A DNA stretch of 64,000 bases from CAVOKN01 sp963696505 (GTDB lineage: Bacteria > Pseudomonadota > Gammaproteobacteria > Burkholderiales > Rhodocyclaceae), in assembly GCA_963696505.1 (NCBI GenBank), contig CAVOKN010000024.1:32228-96227 (forward strand), in the 5' to 3' direction. Below are positions 8,375 to 19,237 of this stretch, in pieces (the first letter of the stretch is position 1; each line of letters starts with the position of its first letter). The notes below the pieces were generated by a model, which did no database searches, was not told where the DNA came from, and was given only the letters and a program-made list of their open reading frames with translations. The translations under genes and the position numbers were made by a program.

Positions 8375-9718
8375 TCAGGTGTGGCGCAGGTGCGCGGTGG
8401 CGAGCTGGTAGGCGAGCCACCAGGTGGATGGATTGGTGATGTCGCCGTGGCCCGCGATGGTGCGCGTGCCATTCACGCCGACGATGCGGCTGCCGCCCGA
8501 GAGATCGTAGTCGGCGCCCGGATCGAGAATGTCCAGCATCGCCGCGCCCGAATCCTGCGGGCCGAACCCTCCGAGCGCAGCGTAGCGGCTGGGGCTGCCG
8601 CCGGCGGCGTATTGCAGCTCGCCCAGGTCGTCGGCACGGCGCACCGCCAGGTGGAACATCTTGGCCAGCGCGTCGTCGTTGGCGCTGTAGGTGGCGACGA
8701 TGGGCCGGCGTACCCGCTCCAGGGCCTTGAAGAAGCCCCCCCGGACATGGCGCTCCGGCACGTCCGGCGCGAAGGCGTACTGCGACACCGCCGGCTGCAG
8801 CAGCAGTGCGGATTCCACCTTGCGCCTCAGTTGTGCCGGCACGCTGGCGGCCGTCATCACCACCTTGCAGCCGAAGGAATGACCGAGCAGGTGTATCCGC
8901 GCCTCGGAGCGGTCGAGCAGGCCCTGGAGCAGCGGCGCCACCCCCAGCGCGCCGACTCTTCCGGCGCGGTCCTTCATCTGCCACAAAGTGAACGGCTTGA
9001 CGATGTTGCGCGGATCCAGGGCGGAGAAGATGTCGCCCAGACCCGCGGCCAGGGGCGCTCCGCCGCCGGCACCCCCGGCGCTGCCGATGGCGTCGTAGTC
9101 CGGTTCCGGCGATTCGAGGCAAGTCGCGGCGGCCACCAGGTCCTGCGCGCTCGGTGCGTCGGCGCGAGCGCCCTCGTCGTCGGCGCGGCTCACCGCCGCC
9201 AGCATGGCGGCAAGCTCCAGCGCCTGTGCCCGATCAAGCGTGTCCGCCTGCGCCAGTTCATGGAAGCGGCTGCGCTGCGGCGCCGGCAGGGCGGCGGCGA
9301 CATCGCGCAGGGTATCGCTTTCGAGCTGGGCAGCTTCGTCCTGCTGCGCCGGTCCGGCGGCGGCGAAACCAGGGCCTTTTTCGCTCTCGAACCACGCCAT
9401 CGCCTGGCTCGGCCAGAAGATGCCGACCAGCAGCGGCTTGTAGCCCGGTGGCATGGCGAGGCTGCGCTGGCTTCGCAACTGCTGGAAGCCGCGGATGAAG
9501 GACTCGTAGCGGCCGGTGGCGGCCTTCCAGTCGTTGTTCCAGCCGTGGGAGAACAGGAAGATGTCCGTATAGCCCGCGGCGGCGGCAAGCAGGTGCTCGC
9601 GTGTCTGCGGGCCCTCGCAGTTGCCGTCCTTGTCGAAGGGAATGATGTAGTAGGGAAACGCGTCGCCCTCGACAGTCGTGAGGGTGCGGTAGGGGCCGAT
9701 GATCCGCGTGGCAGGCAT
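8375..9718 (-). CDS. Alpha/beta serine hydrolase, cluster 1
   Basis: The 447-residue protein has an alpha/beta-hydrolase signature. An oxyanion-type motif FLFSHGWNND lies near residue 55, and the nucleophile elbow LLGHSFGCKVV carries Ser281 in G-H-S-F-G. A late histidine in TIAGHGDITN completes a plausible triad. A long insert (about residues 120-260) rich in Ala, Asp and Glu separates the first strands from the nucleophile. No signal peptide is present, so it should act in the cytoplasm, for example as a lipase or esterase. AAGGAG precedes the ATG at 9718 by about eight bases. Being first of four tightly packed genes suggests a functional link with the two CHAT proteins and the C25-like peptidase. 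Confidence 0.7.
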   Translation of the reverse strand: MPATRIIGPYRTLTTVEGDAFPYYIIPFDKDGNCEGPQTREHLLAAAAGYTDIFLFSHGWNNDWKAATGRYESFIRGFQQLRSQRSLAMPPGYKPLLVGIFWPSQAMAWFESEKGPGFAAAGPAQQDEAAQLESDTLRDVAAALPAPQRSRFHELAQADTLDRAQALELAAMLAAVSRADDEGARADAPSAQDLVAAATCLESPEPDYDAIGSAGGAGGGAPLAAGLGDIFSALDPRNIVKPFTLWQMKDRAGRVGALGVAPLLQGLLDRSEARIHLLGHSFGCKVVMTAASVPAQLRRKVESALLLQPAVSQYAFAPDVPERHVRGGFFKALERVRRPIVATYSANDDALAKMFHLAVRRADDLGELQYAAGGSPSRYAALGGFGPQDSGAAMLDILDPGADYDLSGGSRIVGVNGTRTIAGHGDITNPSTWWLAYQLATAHLRHT

Positions 9719-9826
9719 GTCGACGCTCCTTCCTGGTTATGCAAATGGTAAAGCCACGCTGCCAGATCGCCCGGCCCGTGTCAAGGAAGCGGCGGTGCGG
9801 TGCGGCCGGGCGCGCAGCGTCTGCTC

Positions 9827-10585
9827 TCAGGTCTTGGTCCGGCGGAAGCGGGCGGAGCGCGTTGCGCGCGGGGTGGCCAGCGTGCGCGGTTTCCGCGGTG
9901 CGCGGGAACCGGAACCGCTGACTTCGGCCTTGGCGGCGCGTTTTGCGGGGATCGGCCCTTTCGGAGCCTTGATGCCGCGGGGCGCGCGGGGCGCCGGCGG
10001 CTCTACCAGAAACCGCTGCGCGATGGCATAGAACTCCTTGCGTTCTTCCATGCCGTTGTAGCCGCCGTTGATGGTGATGCTGATGTACTCGACCGGCGAG
10101 ACGTCGATGATGTTTCCGCGGTACTTCTTCTTCAGCAGGTCCGCGTCCCCATGGTTGGCGACGTCGTTCAGGCCCCGCGTCTGCCAGAATTCGCAGGCAC
10201 TCCATACGGCATACTCGGCCTGTTCGAGCAGTTCCGGGTTGTTGATGAAAAGGTCGCGGCGCCCCTTCTTGATTCCCAGTTGCAGGTAGTTGGCCCGTCC
10301 CGTGGTCTGGAAGATCCCACGTCCCTTGAAGCGGACGCCGTCGCCCGCCTGGGTGTTGCCCAGGTCGGCGCGCCCCTCGTAGGCGCGGCCGGAGGCATAT
10401 TCGCGCAGCGTCTTGAAGTGGTCGGTCTCGTGGCAGGCCTGTGCCAGGAAATGGCAGTATTCCTGCGGCGTGTCGATTTCGTAGAGCGGACAGATGCGGT
10501 TCATCCACTCGGCGAGGCTGGTCATCAGGGACGTCCTGCGGCCGGCGATTGCGGTGAGATGTTCCGGGGTGATGATGAACGCCAT
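9827..10585 (-). CDS. GH19 chitinase/lysozyme-like endolysin domain protein
   Basis: The 252-residue protein shows the glycoside hydrolase family 19 pattern seen in phage endolysins. The catalytic Glu53 is in QACHETDHF, and the motifs FKGRGIFQTTGRANY and ITINGGYNGMEER are present. GH19 enzymes cleave chitin or the peptidoglycan sugar backbone. The last 50 residues are basic and Pro/Ala-rich with no domain. ATG 10585 is preceded by AGGAG at seven bases; a longer upstream reading is not supported. No signal peptide is visible, as in holin-dependent endolysins. It lies 108 bases before, and on the same strand as, the hydrolase-CHAT-C25 operon. It may be its first gene or an independent phage remnant. 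Confidence 0.75.
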   Translation of the reverse strand: MAFIITPEHLTAIAGRRTSLMTSLAEWMNRICPLYEIDTPQEYCHFLAQACHETDHFKTLREYASGRAYEGRADLGNTQAGDGVRFKGRGIFQTTGRANYLQLGIKKGRRDLFINNPELLEQAEYAVWSACEFWQTRGLNDVANHGDADLLKKKYRGNIIDVSPVEYISITINGGYNGMEERKEFYAIAQRFLVEPPAPRAPRGIKAPKGPIPAKRAAKAEVSGSGSRAPRKPRTLATPRATRSARFRRTKT

Positions 10586-10747
10586 TGCGCTGCTCCTTTG
10601 GCGAACCAGGGGGGACGCGACTCTCGAAGCATAGCCGCTCAGGTCGCCCCCGCGCCATAGCCTCCATGGGGCGCACATCTCGGGTATCCTCGCTGCCCCC
10701 CGTCGTGGCGGCCGGGCCTGTGCCGCCATGCTCCTCGATCCTTTGCC

Positions 10748-12385
10748 ATGAACGACTCCAGTCTCCACTCACCGGTCCCGGCGCCGCAGTCGGCGCTGGC
10801 GCGCGAAGTGGCGCGCCGGCGCACCTTCGCCATCATCTCTCACCCCGACGCCGGCAAGACGACGCTGACCGAGAAGCTGCTGCTGTTCGGCGGCGCGATC
10901 CAGATGGCGGGCACGGTCAAGGCGCGCAAGAGCGGGCGCCATGCCACTTCGGACTGGATGGCGGTGGAGAAGGAGCGCGGCATCTCGGTGGCCAGCTCGG
11001 TGATGCAGTTCGAGTACGCCGGCTGCGTCTTCAACCTGCTCGACACGCCGGGCCACCAGGATTTCTCCGAGGATACCTATCGCGTGCTCACCGCGGTCGA
11101 TGCGGCGGTCATGGTGGTGGACTCGGCCAAGGGGGTCGAGGAGCAGACCATCAAGCTGCTGGAGGTGTGCCGGCTGCGCTCGACGCCGATCATCACCTTC
11201 ATCAACAAGCTCGACCGTGAGGGCCGCGCGCCGCTGGAACTGCTGGACGAGATCGAGTCGGTACTGCGCATCCACTGCGCGCCGGTGACCTGGCCGATCG
11301 GCATGGGCAAGCGCTTCCAGGGCGTGTACCACCTGTTGCGCGACGAGATCCTCAGCTTCACGCCCGGCCAGGAGCGCGCCAACCAGGAGGTGCAGGCGCT
11401 GCTGGGCCTGAACCATCCCCACCTTGAGAAAGACTGGGCGATGGAGATGGAGACGCTGCGGGAGGACATCGAACTGGTGCGCGGCGCCGGCGCCGCCTTC
11501 TCGCTGGCGGACTTCCTCACGGGCGAGCAGACGCCGGTGTTCTGCGGTTCGGCGATCAACAACTTCGGCGTGCGCGAGATCCTGCGCGCGCTGGGCGAAT
11601 GGGCGCCCCCGCCCCAAGCGCGGGACGCCGGCACGCGCCAGGTCGTGCCGACCGAGCCGGCGTTCACCGGTTTCGTGTTCAAGATCCAGGCCAACATGGA
11701 CCCGAACCATCGCGACCGCATCGCCTTCCTGCGGGTGTGCTCGGGACGCTACACGCCGGGCATCAAGGTGCGGCACCTGCGCCTCGGGCGCGAGATGAAG
11801 ATCGCCAACGCCGTCACCTTCATGGCCAACGAGCGCTCGCTGTTGGAGGAGGCGGTGGCGGGCGACATCCTGGGGGTGCACAACCACGGCCAGCTCCAGA
11901 TCGGCGACACCCTCACCGAGGGCGAGGTTCTGACTTTCAAGGGCATTCCCTACTTCGCGCCGGAACTGTTCAGCCGGGCGCAACTGCGCGACCCGCTGCG
12001 CGCCAAGCAGTTGCAGAAGGGCCTGCGCGAGCTGGGAGAGGAGGGCGCGGTGCAGGTGTTCGAGCCCCTGGCGGACAACAACCTGCTGATGGGCGCGGTG
12101 GGGCAGCTCCAGTTCGAGGTCGTCGAACACCGCCTGCGCACCGAGTACGGCGTCGACGCCCGCTTCGAGCGGGTCGGCATCCACACTGCGCGCTGGGTCA
12201 CCTGTGAGGACAATGCGGTGCTGACAGAGTTCGTCCGCAACCAGCGTGGCCGGCTGGCAAAGGACGTGGATGGCAATCTGGTCTATCTGGCCGACACGCG
12301 CTACAACCTGATGGTCACCATGGAACGCAGCCCCAAGGTCCAGTTCCACGACACCCGGGAGCACGGTCAGCGGCTCGACGCCTGA
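10748..12385 (+). CDS. prfC: Peptide chain release factor 3
   Basis: The 545-residue protein is a translational GTPase of the RF3 type. It shows the P-loop SHPDAGKTTLTEKLLLFG, the G2/switch I region with KSGRHATSDWMAVEKERGIS, the DTPGHQDFSEDTYR G3 motif and NKLD as G4. The C-terminal part carries EVVEHRLRTEYGVDARFE, as in RF3. RF3 recycles class I release factors from the ribosome. The length is close to the E. coli protein (529 aa). It is divergent from the GH19 gene, with 162 bases between the starts, and stands alone. Confidence 0.97.
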   Translation: MNDSSLHSPVPAPQSALAREVARRRTFAIISHPDAGKTTLTEKLLLFGGAIQMAGTVKARKSGRHATSDWMAVEKERGISVASSVMQFEYAGCVFNLLDTPGHQDFSEDTYRVLTAVDAAVMVVDSAKGVEEQTIKLLEVCRLRSTPIITFINKLDREGRAPLELLDEIESVLRIHCAPVTWPIGMGKRFQGVYHLLRDEILSFTPGQERANQEVQALLGLNHPHLEKDWAMEMETLREDIELVRGAGAAFSLADFLTGEQTPVFCGSAINNFGVREILRALGEWAPPPQARDAGTRQVVPTEPAFTGFVFKIQANMDPNHRDRIAFLRVCSGRYTPGIKVRHLRLGREMKIANAVTFMANERSLLEEAVAGDILGVHNHGQLQIGDTLTEGEVLTFKGIPYFAPELFSRAQLRDPLRAKQLQKGLRELGEEGAVQVFEPLADNNLLMGAVGQLQFEVVEHRLRTEYGVDARFERVGIHTARWVTCEDNAVLTEFVRNQRGRLAKDVDGNLVYLADTRYNLMVTMERSPKVQFHDTREHGQRLDA

Positions 12386-12427
12386 GTCCCTCGGGCGCTC
12401 CACGAAGGCAGTCGGCCAGAGCCGGTG

Positions 12428-12455
12428 TTGACATGCCCCATATCCCGACTAAAAT
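12428..12455 (+). promoter_or_regulatory. Sigma-70-type promoter of tusE
   Basis: A perfect -35 hexamer TTGACA (12428-12433) and a -10 TAAAAT (12450-12455) are separated by 16 bases. They lie about 36 bases before the tusE start codon, which has AGGGAGAC immediately upstream as ribosome-binding site. Confidence 0.65.
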
Positions 12456-12491
12456 GCTCGACTATTCACTCAAACTTTTAGGGAGACAGAC

Positions 12492-12821
12492 ATGATCCTC
12501 ATCAACGGCAAGGAAATCGAGACCGACGCGGAAGGCTATCTGGCGAGCCTGGACGACTGGTCGGAAGACGTCGCCAGCTATCTGTCGCAGCAGGACAACC
12601 AGGATCTGACCGAAGACCACTGGAAGCTGCTGCACTGGATTCGCGGCTACTACGCAGAGTTTGGCACTGCGCCCAACCTGCGCATCATGCAGAAGGTACT
12701 GAAGAACGACTTGGGCGAGGAGTTCGGAGACAAGAAGCGCTTGTTCGACCTCTTCCCCTACGGTCCGGCCAAGCAGGGCGCCCGCTATGCGGGGATGCCC
12801 AAGCCCACCGGCTGCGTCTGA
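12492..12821 (+). CDS. tusE: TusE/DsrC-family sulfur relay protein
   Basis: The 109-residue protein matches the DsrC/TusE family from end to end: an N-terminal INGKEIETDAEGYL strand pair, the LTEDHWKLLHWIRGYY helix, and the swinging C-terminal arm ending GMPKPTGCV. The penultimate cysteine that carries persulfide is present. The second arm cysteine of true dissimilatory DsrC, about ten residues earlier, is replaced by Ala (QGARYAG). This indicates TusE, which passes sulfur from TusBCD to MnmA for 2-thiouridine in tRNA. No tusBCD or dsr genes are nearby. A GATCCCGG/CCGGGATC hairpin follows the stop, but without a T-run. Confidence 0.9.
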   Translation: MILINGKEIETDAEGYLASLDDWSEDVASYLSQQDNQDLTEDHWKLLHWIRGYYAEFGTAPNLRIMQKVLKNDLGEEFGDKKRLFDLFPYGPAKQGARYAGMPKPTGCV

Positions 12822-12857
12822 TCCCGGGCTGGCGTCCGGGATCGGCAAATCCGGGCG

Positions 12858-14196
12858 TCAGTCGAGCAGGGCGATCGGCGAGGAGCGCACGAGTTCGATG
12901 CGTGCCGTCAGCGGTTCGCTGTGGCGCCTGAACTCGGCGAGGGCGCCGGCTTCCAGGGGCAGCGAAACCGGAAGCGCCGCAGACAGGGGATTCTGGTGCA
13001 CGTTGTCGATGCGGAATTCGTAGTGCAGGTGCGGCCCGGTAGCCCAGCCGGTCATGCCCACGTAGCCGATCACGTCCCCCTGGCTCACGCGAGTGCCTTT
13101 CCTCATGCCGGGCAGTGAAGCCATTCAGATGACCGTAATGGGTCGAGTATTTGCTGTGGTGCTTGACGACGACGATGTTGCCGTAGCCGTTCTGGCGCCC
13201 GACGAAATCCACAATCCCGTCCGCGGTCGCCTTGACCCGGGTTCCCGTGGGTGCGGCGTAGTCGACGCCCTTGTGGGCGCGCCAATCCTGCATGATCGGG
13301 TGGCGGCGCATGGCGAAGCCGGAACTGATCCGCGACACCTCCAGCGGCGAGCGGAGGAAGGCTGCCTTCAGACTCTTGCCCTCGGGGGAGTAGTAAGTGC
13401 CCCCGGACTGCCCTGACGCATAGTACACAGCCTTGTAGCGCTGGCCGCCATTGCTGAACTCGGCGGCGAGAACGCGGCCGGCGCGCAGCGGCTGGCCCTG
13501 ATGGTAGATCGTCTCGAACACCACCGAGAAGCGGTCGCCGCGACGTAGCTCGCGATGGAAGTCGATCTCGGTGCCGAAGATTTCGGTGAGTTGCACGGCG
13601 ACGTTGTCCGGGATGCCGGCATCGTCGGCCGCGGCGAACAGCGAACTGCGGACCTCGCCGGACTTCATGGATACCCGGGTTTCGAGTTCCAGCTTCTGCT
13701 CGGCGGCGGTGAAGGAATCGCCCTTGCGCTCGACGACGATGGCGCGGTCCTCGGCATTGAGCGGAAAGACCAGCGCAAAAAGCTTGCCGTCGGCATCGGT
13801 GCGGGTGGTGACCCACTTGCCGGGACGAAGCTGCCGGAACAGGGCGCTGGTGCGCTTGTCCTGGCGCAGGAACTCTGCGGCTTGCGGGTCATCGACGCCC
13901 ATGCGGGCGAGCAGGCTGGCGATCGAATCGCCGCGCTGCACGCGCTCCTCGCGGATGTAGAGCGCCTCCGGTTCGATGCTGTCGGCCGCGGAAACTTCGA
14001 TTCGCGGCAGGGGGAGCGTTTCGATCACCACCTGCTGCGAGGCCTGAAGCTGGGCCGTGGTCGGGGCCACGGCGAAGGCGGCAACCATGCCGAACAAAGA
14101 TGTTCCGGCAACGGCTGCGGTACCCCAGAAGTGCCTGGGCTTGCTTTCGCGAAGCGAGAGCAGATGCGCTAGAATTCGCGTCCTTCGTGTGCTCAT
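12858..14196 (-). pseudogene. M23 family murein endopeptidase (MepM-like), frameshifted
   Basis: The start at 14196 gives a basic N-terminus, one membrane anchor (about residues 25-45), an OapA/LysM-like part (RVQRGDSIASLLARMGV) and an M23 peptidase domain. Zinc ligands are visible as H..D in AHKGVDYAAP, with HLHYEF near the C-terminus. The frame that runs through STHYGHLNGF shifts by one base at about 13110-13125 into the frame carrying PGMRKGTRVSQGDVIGYVG and the HLHYE ligands. Together they would make a normal 440-residue cell-wall endopeptidase. The gene is therefore either a pseudogene or an intact gene with a sequencing indel. It ends near tusE and diverges from tyrS, a common betaproteobacterial arrangement. 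Confidence 0.85.
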
Positions 14197-14272
14197 GCCG
14201 TCCGGTCCGGGCAAAAAACCGCGCGGAGTGTAACAGAAGTCACAGAATCCCCAAGCTCGGAACAGCTTCCCG

Positions 14273-15469
14273 ATGGCCGAAATTGACGAACGTTTGTCCC
14301 AGATCAAGCGCGGCTGCGAGGAAGTCCTGATCGAGTCAGAGCTTGCCGAGCGCCTCAAGACCGGTCGTCCGCTGCGGGTCAAGGCCGGATTCGATCCCAC
14401 GGCGCCCGACCTGCACTTGGGCCACACCGTCCTCATCAACAAGTTGCGGCATTTCCAGGATCTTGGCCACCATGTGATGTTCCTCATCGGGGACTTCACC
14501 GGGATGATCGGCGATCCTTCGGGCAAAAACGCGACCCGGCCGCCGCTCACCCGCGAGCAGATCGAGCAGAACGCCCGCACCTATCAGGAGCAGGTGTTCA
14601 AGATCCTCGACCCGCTGCGCACCGAGATCCTGTTCAATTCCGCGTGGATGGCGCCGCTGGGCGCGGCCGGCATGATCAAGCTGGCGGCGCTGCACACTGT
14701 CGCCCGCATGCTGGAGCGTGACGACTTCGCCAAGCGCTTCGCCAACAATCAGCCGATCGCCATCCACGAGTTCCTTTATCCGTTGTGCCAGGGCTACGAC
14801 TCGGTGGCGATGCGCGCCGACGTGGAACTGGGCGGCACCGACCAGAAGTTCAACCTGCTGGTGGGCCGCGAGCTGCAGAAACACCATGGCCAGCCGCCCC
14901 AGGTCATCGTGATGATGCCGCTGCTGGAGGGGACCGACGGCGCCAACAAGATGTCGAAGTCGCTCGGCAATTACATCGGCATCAACGAGGCGCCGCGGGA
15001 AATCTTCGGCAAGCTGATGTCGATCTCCGACGAACTGATGTGGCGCTATTACGAGCTGCTGTCCTTCCGGCCGGTGCCTGAGGTGGCGCGCCTCAAGGAC
15101 GAGGTCGGCCAGGGGCGCAACCCCCGCGATGCGAAAGTCATGCTGGCGCAGGAGATCGTCGAGCGCTTCCACAGCCGCGCCGCGGCGGAGCATGCGCTCG
15201 CGGATTTTGAGGCACGCTTTCGCCAGAACGCGATCCCCGACGACATCGCCGAAGTGAACGTCCCGCTCGGCGGCGGTCTGGCGATTGCGCAGGTGCTCAA
15301 ACAGGCCGGACTCACCGCCAGCACCTCGGAGGCGCTGCGCATGATCGACCAGGGCGGCGTGCGCATCGACGGCGAGCGCGTGAGCGATCGCGCGCTGGTG
15401 CTGAAGCAGCCCGCCACAGTCGTGCTTCAGGTCGGGAAACGCAAGTTTGCCCGCGTGACGCTGGCCTGA
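14273..15469 (+). CDS. tyrS: Tyrosyl-tRNA synthetase
   Basis: The 398-residue class I aminoacyl-tRNA synthetase has the HIGH-type motif DLHLGH and the KMSKS loop NKMSKSLGNYIG. It also has the tyrosine-binding segments LYPLCQGYDS and ELGGTDQKFN, and a C-terminal S4-like RNA-binding domain (TSTSEALRMIDQGGVRIDGE). It charges tRNA-Tyr. The Q-GYDS/DQKFN pattern is the TyrRS subtype typical of beta- and gammaproteobacteria (about 400 residues). It lies divergent from the M23 gene and just before the rRNA operon. Confidence 0.97.
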   Translation: MAEIDERLSQIKRGCEEVLIESELAERLKTGRPLRVKAGFDPTAPDLHLGHTVLINKLRHFQDLGHHVMFLIGDFTGMIGDPSGKNATRPPLTREQIEQNARTYQEQVFKILDPLRTEILFNSAWMAPLGAAGMIKLAALHTVARMLERDDFAKRFANNQPIAIHEFLYPLCQGYDSVAMRADVELGGTDQKFNLLVGRELQKHHGQPPQVIVMMPLLEGTDGANKMSKSLGNYIGINEAPREIFGKLMSISDELMWRYYELLSFRPVPEVARLKDEVGQGRNPRDAKVMLAQEIVERFHSRAAAEHALADFEARFRQNAIPDDIAEVNVPLGGGLAIAQVLKQAGLTASTSEALRMIDQGGVRIDGERVSDRALVLKQPATVVLQVGKRKFARVTLA

Positions 15470-15480
15470 GATCCTGCTCG

Positions 15481-15504
15481 CCGCCGCGTGCAGTCACGCG
15501 GCGG
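15481..15504 (+). terminator. Strong hairpin after tyrS
   Basis: CCGCCGCGTG, CAGT and CACGCGGCGG form a perfect 10-bp stem with a four-base loop eleven bases after the tyrS stop. The following bases are A-rich rather than T-rich, so it is an imperfect intrinsic terminator on the plus strand. Confidence 0.5.
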
Positions 15505-15523
15505 TAAAAATTCTGAAAAGTCG

Positions 15524-15551
15524 TTGACCAGAACCTTCGGGTCGGTATAAT
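15524..15551 (+). promoter_or_regulatory. rRNA operon promoter
   Basis: TTGACC (15524-15529) and a consensus TATAAT (15546-15551) are separated by 16 bases and followed by a GC-rich GCGCGG discriminator, as in stringently controlled rrn promoters. The leader to 15837 contains TTCTTTAACAAACC, a boxA-like antitermination segment, at about 15580. Confidence 0.8.
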
Positions 15552-15837
15552 GCGCGGCTCTTCTCGCTACGGCGGGACGTTCTTTAACAAACCAAACAGC
15601 CGATAGGTGTGGGTGCTGGGTTGAGGCGGTGGGGTGATAGCGAGCGGGGGCAGGCGAATCGGGTCTGTGGCCGTGCCGGGGAGCGAGCCGCGAGGCGAGC
15701 GCGCTGGCGATTCTTAAGGATTGCGTTGTCGTCCCGAAGCAAAGAGATCGAGTGCTCACACGGAAGTAACAAGTTCTGGTCGTCCTTCGCAAGGGGGGCG
15801 GCTGGGGCGGGTAAAACCGTTGAGTTTGCAAGGATTT

Positions 15838-17409
<1,572 letters not shown>

Positions 17410-17501
17410 GAGCGAAGCCAAAGCGCAGTACCCACAACCTATCGGTTGTTACTCGGGGAGCAGGATGGGGCAACCCGGTTCTTGCGTCATTCCCCGAAAG
17501 C

Positions 17502-17578
17502 GGGTCTGTAGCTCAGCTGGTTAGAGCACCGTCTTGATAAGGCGGGGGTCGATGGTTCGAACCCATCCAGACCCACCA
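17502..17578 (+). tRNA. tRNA-Ile (GAT)
   Basis: The cloverleaf has acceptor stem GGGTCTG/CAGACCC, D-arm GCTCAGCTGGTTAGAGC, anticodon loop CTTGATAAG with GAT, TTCGAAC T-loop and encoded CCA. It is the first tRNA of the 16S-23S spacer. Confidence 0.97.
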
Positions 17579-17588
17579 AGCACATATC

Positions 17589-17664
17589 GGGGGTGTAGCT
17601 CAGTTGGGAGAGCGCCTGCTTTGCAAGCAGGAGGTCATCGGTTCGATCCCGTTCACCTCCACCA
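17589..17664 (+). tRNA. tRNA-Ala (TGC)
   Basis: Acceptor GGGGGTG pairs with CACCTCC, the anticodon loop CTTTGCAAG contains TGC, the T-loop is TTCGATC and CCA is encoded. Ten bases separate it from tRNA-Ile. Confidence 0.97.
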
Positions 17665-17676
17665 ATTCGGTGAGGC

Positions 17677-17746
17677 GTAAGGAGTAAGAAGTCAGGGGTG
17701 AAAAGCGCAAGGCTTTGCACCGGACTTGCTACTCCTCACCCCTTAC
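17677..17746 (+). repeat. Long imperfect inverted repeat in the 16S-23S spacer
   Basis: GTAAGGAGTAAGAAGTC at 17677-17693 is complementary, with mismatches and a small bulge, to GACTTGCTACTCCTCACCCCTTAC ending at 17746. The arms are closed by a loop containing an AAAGCGCAAGGCTTT hairpin. It may be part of the pre-23S processing stem or a small spacer insertion. The remaining spacer to 17929 contains only leader-like sequence. Confidence 0.5.
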
Positions 17747-18467
17747 TGGGGTTGATAGGCTGTTGATCTTTAACAATTCGGAAGAAGTGAAATGCATCGA
17801 TTCGATGAGGGATCGATGCATGGGTAGTGATTGCATGCAGCGCTGGCCGCAAGGTTGGCGCTGGCACAAGCGTTGAGAAGCCTGGAGCGAAGCGAGTTGC
17901 GGCGAAAGCGCGCGATGCGCAACGTTATAGGATCAAGCGAATAAGTGCATGTGGTGGATGCCTTGGCGATCACAGGCGAAGAAGGACGTGGCAGCCTGCG
18001 AAAAGCTGCGGGGAGCTGGCAAACAAGCTTTGATCCGCAGATATCCGAATGGGGAAACCCGGCCCGCAAGGGTCATCCCACCCTGAATCCATAGGGGTGA
18101 GGAAGCGAACCTGGTGAACTGAAACATCTAAGTAGCCAGAGGAACAGACATCAACCGAGATTCCCAAAGTAGTGGCGAGCGAAATGGGACCAGCCTTCAC
18201 GATTTAGCATGTCGGTTAGCAGAATGCTCTGGAAAGGGCGGCCGTAGTGGGTGATAGCCCCGTATGCGAAAACCGGTGTGTGGAACTGAGCGTGAGACAA
18301 GTAGGGCGGGGCACGTGAAACCCTGTCTGAACATGGGGGGACCATCCTCCAAGGCTAAATACTCGTGATCGACCGATAGTGAACCAGTACCGTGAGGGAA
18401 AGGCGAAAAGAACCCCGGGAGGGGAGTGAAATAGATCCTGAAACCGCATGCATACAAACAGTGGGAG

Positions 18468-18630
18468 CCCCTGCTTCAAGCACCTTTGGGTTCTTTGTTG
18501 CCCGCGTCGAAGGCGCGACGCAACGAAAGACGTTAGAGGGGAGTGAAGTGGTGACGGTTGGTTTGAACACGTAGTGTTCAAGGCAACGGTCAGTCCTGCG
18601 AAAACACCCGCAGGGTGTTTGAAGCAGGGG
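18468..18630 (+). other. Expanded helix 25 of 23S rRNA (non-coding intervening sequence)
   Basis: In E. coli this hairpin is about 20 bases. Here CCCCTGCTTCAA (18468-18479) pairs perfectly with TTGAAGCAGGGG (18619-18630), and 139 bases lie between them. Further hairpins such as AACACCCGCAGGGTGTT are inside. Helix 25 is one of the two classical sites for 23S intervening sequences. No reading frame is supported inside. Confidence 0.75.
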
Positions 18631-19050
18631 TGACTGCGTACCTTTTGTATAATGGGTCAGCGACTTACGTTCAGTAGCGAGCTTAACCGCATAGGGTAGG
18701 CGTAGCGAAAGCGAGTCTGAATAGGGCGATTCAGTTGCTGGGCGTAGACCCGAAACCGGATGATCTACCCATGGCCAGGATGAAGGTTGGGTAACACCAG
18801 CTGGAGGTCCGAACCCACTAGTGTTGAAAAACTAGGGGATGAGCTGTGGGTAGGGGTGAAAGGCTAAACAAATCCGGAAATAGCTGGTTCTCTCCGAAAA
18901 CTATTTAGGTAGTGCCTCCTGTAGTACTCCCGGGGGTAGAGCACTGTTATGGCTAGGGGGTCATTGCGACTTACCAAACCATTGCAAACTCCGAATACCG
19001 GGAAGTAGCGCAGGGGAGACAGACAGCGGGTGCTAACGTCCGTTGTCGAG

Positions 19051-19083
<33 letters not shown>

Positions 19084-19120
19084 AAATGACGTGCTAAGTG
19101 GCAAACGAAGTGGGAAGGCC

Positions 19121-19185
<65 letters not shown>

Positions 19186-19237
19186 GAGTCGTCCTGCGCG
19201 GAAGATGTAACGGGGCTAAGCACGTAACCGAAGCTGC

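Noticed and set aside
12820..12843. GATCCCGG/CCGGGATC hairpin after tusE as terminator
   Set aside because: No T-run follows on either strand, so it is mentioned only within the tusE entry.
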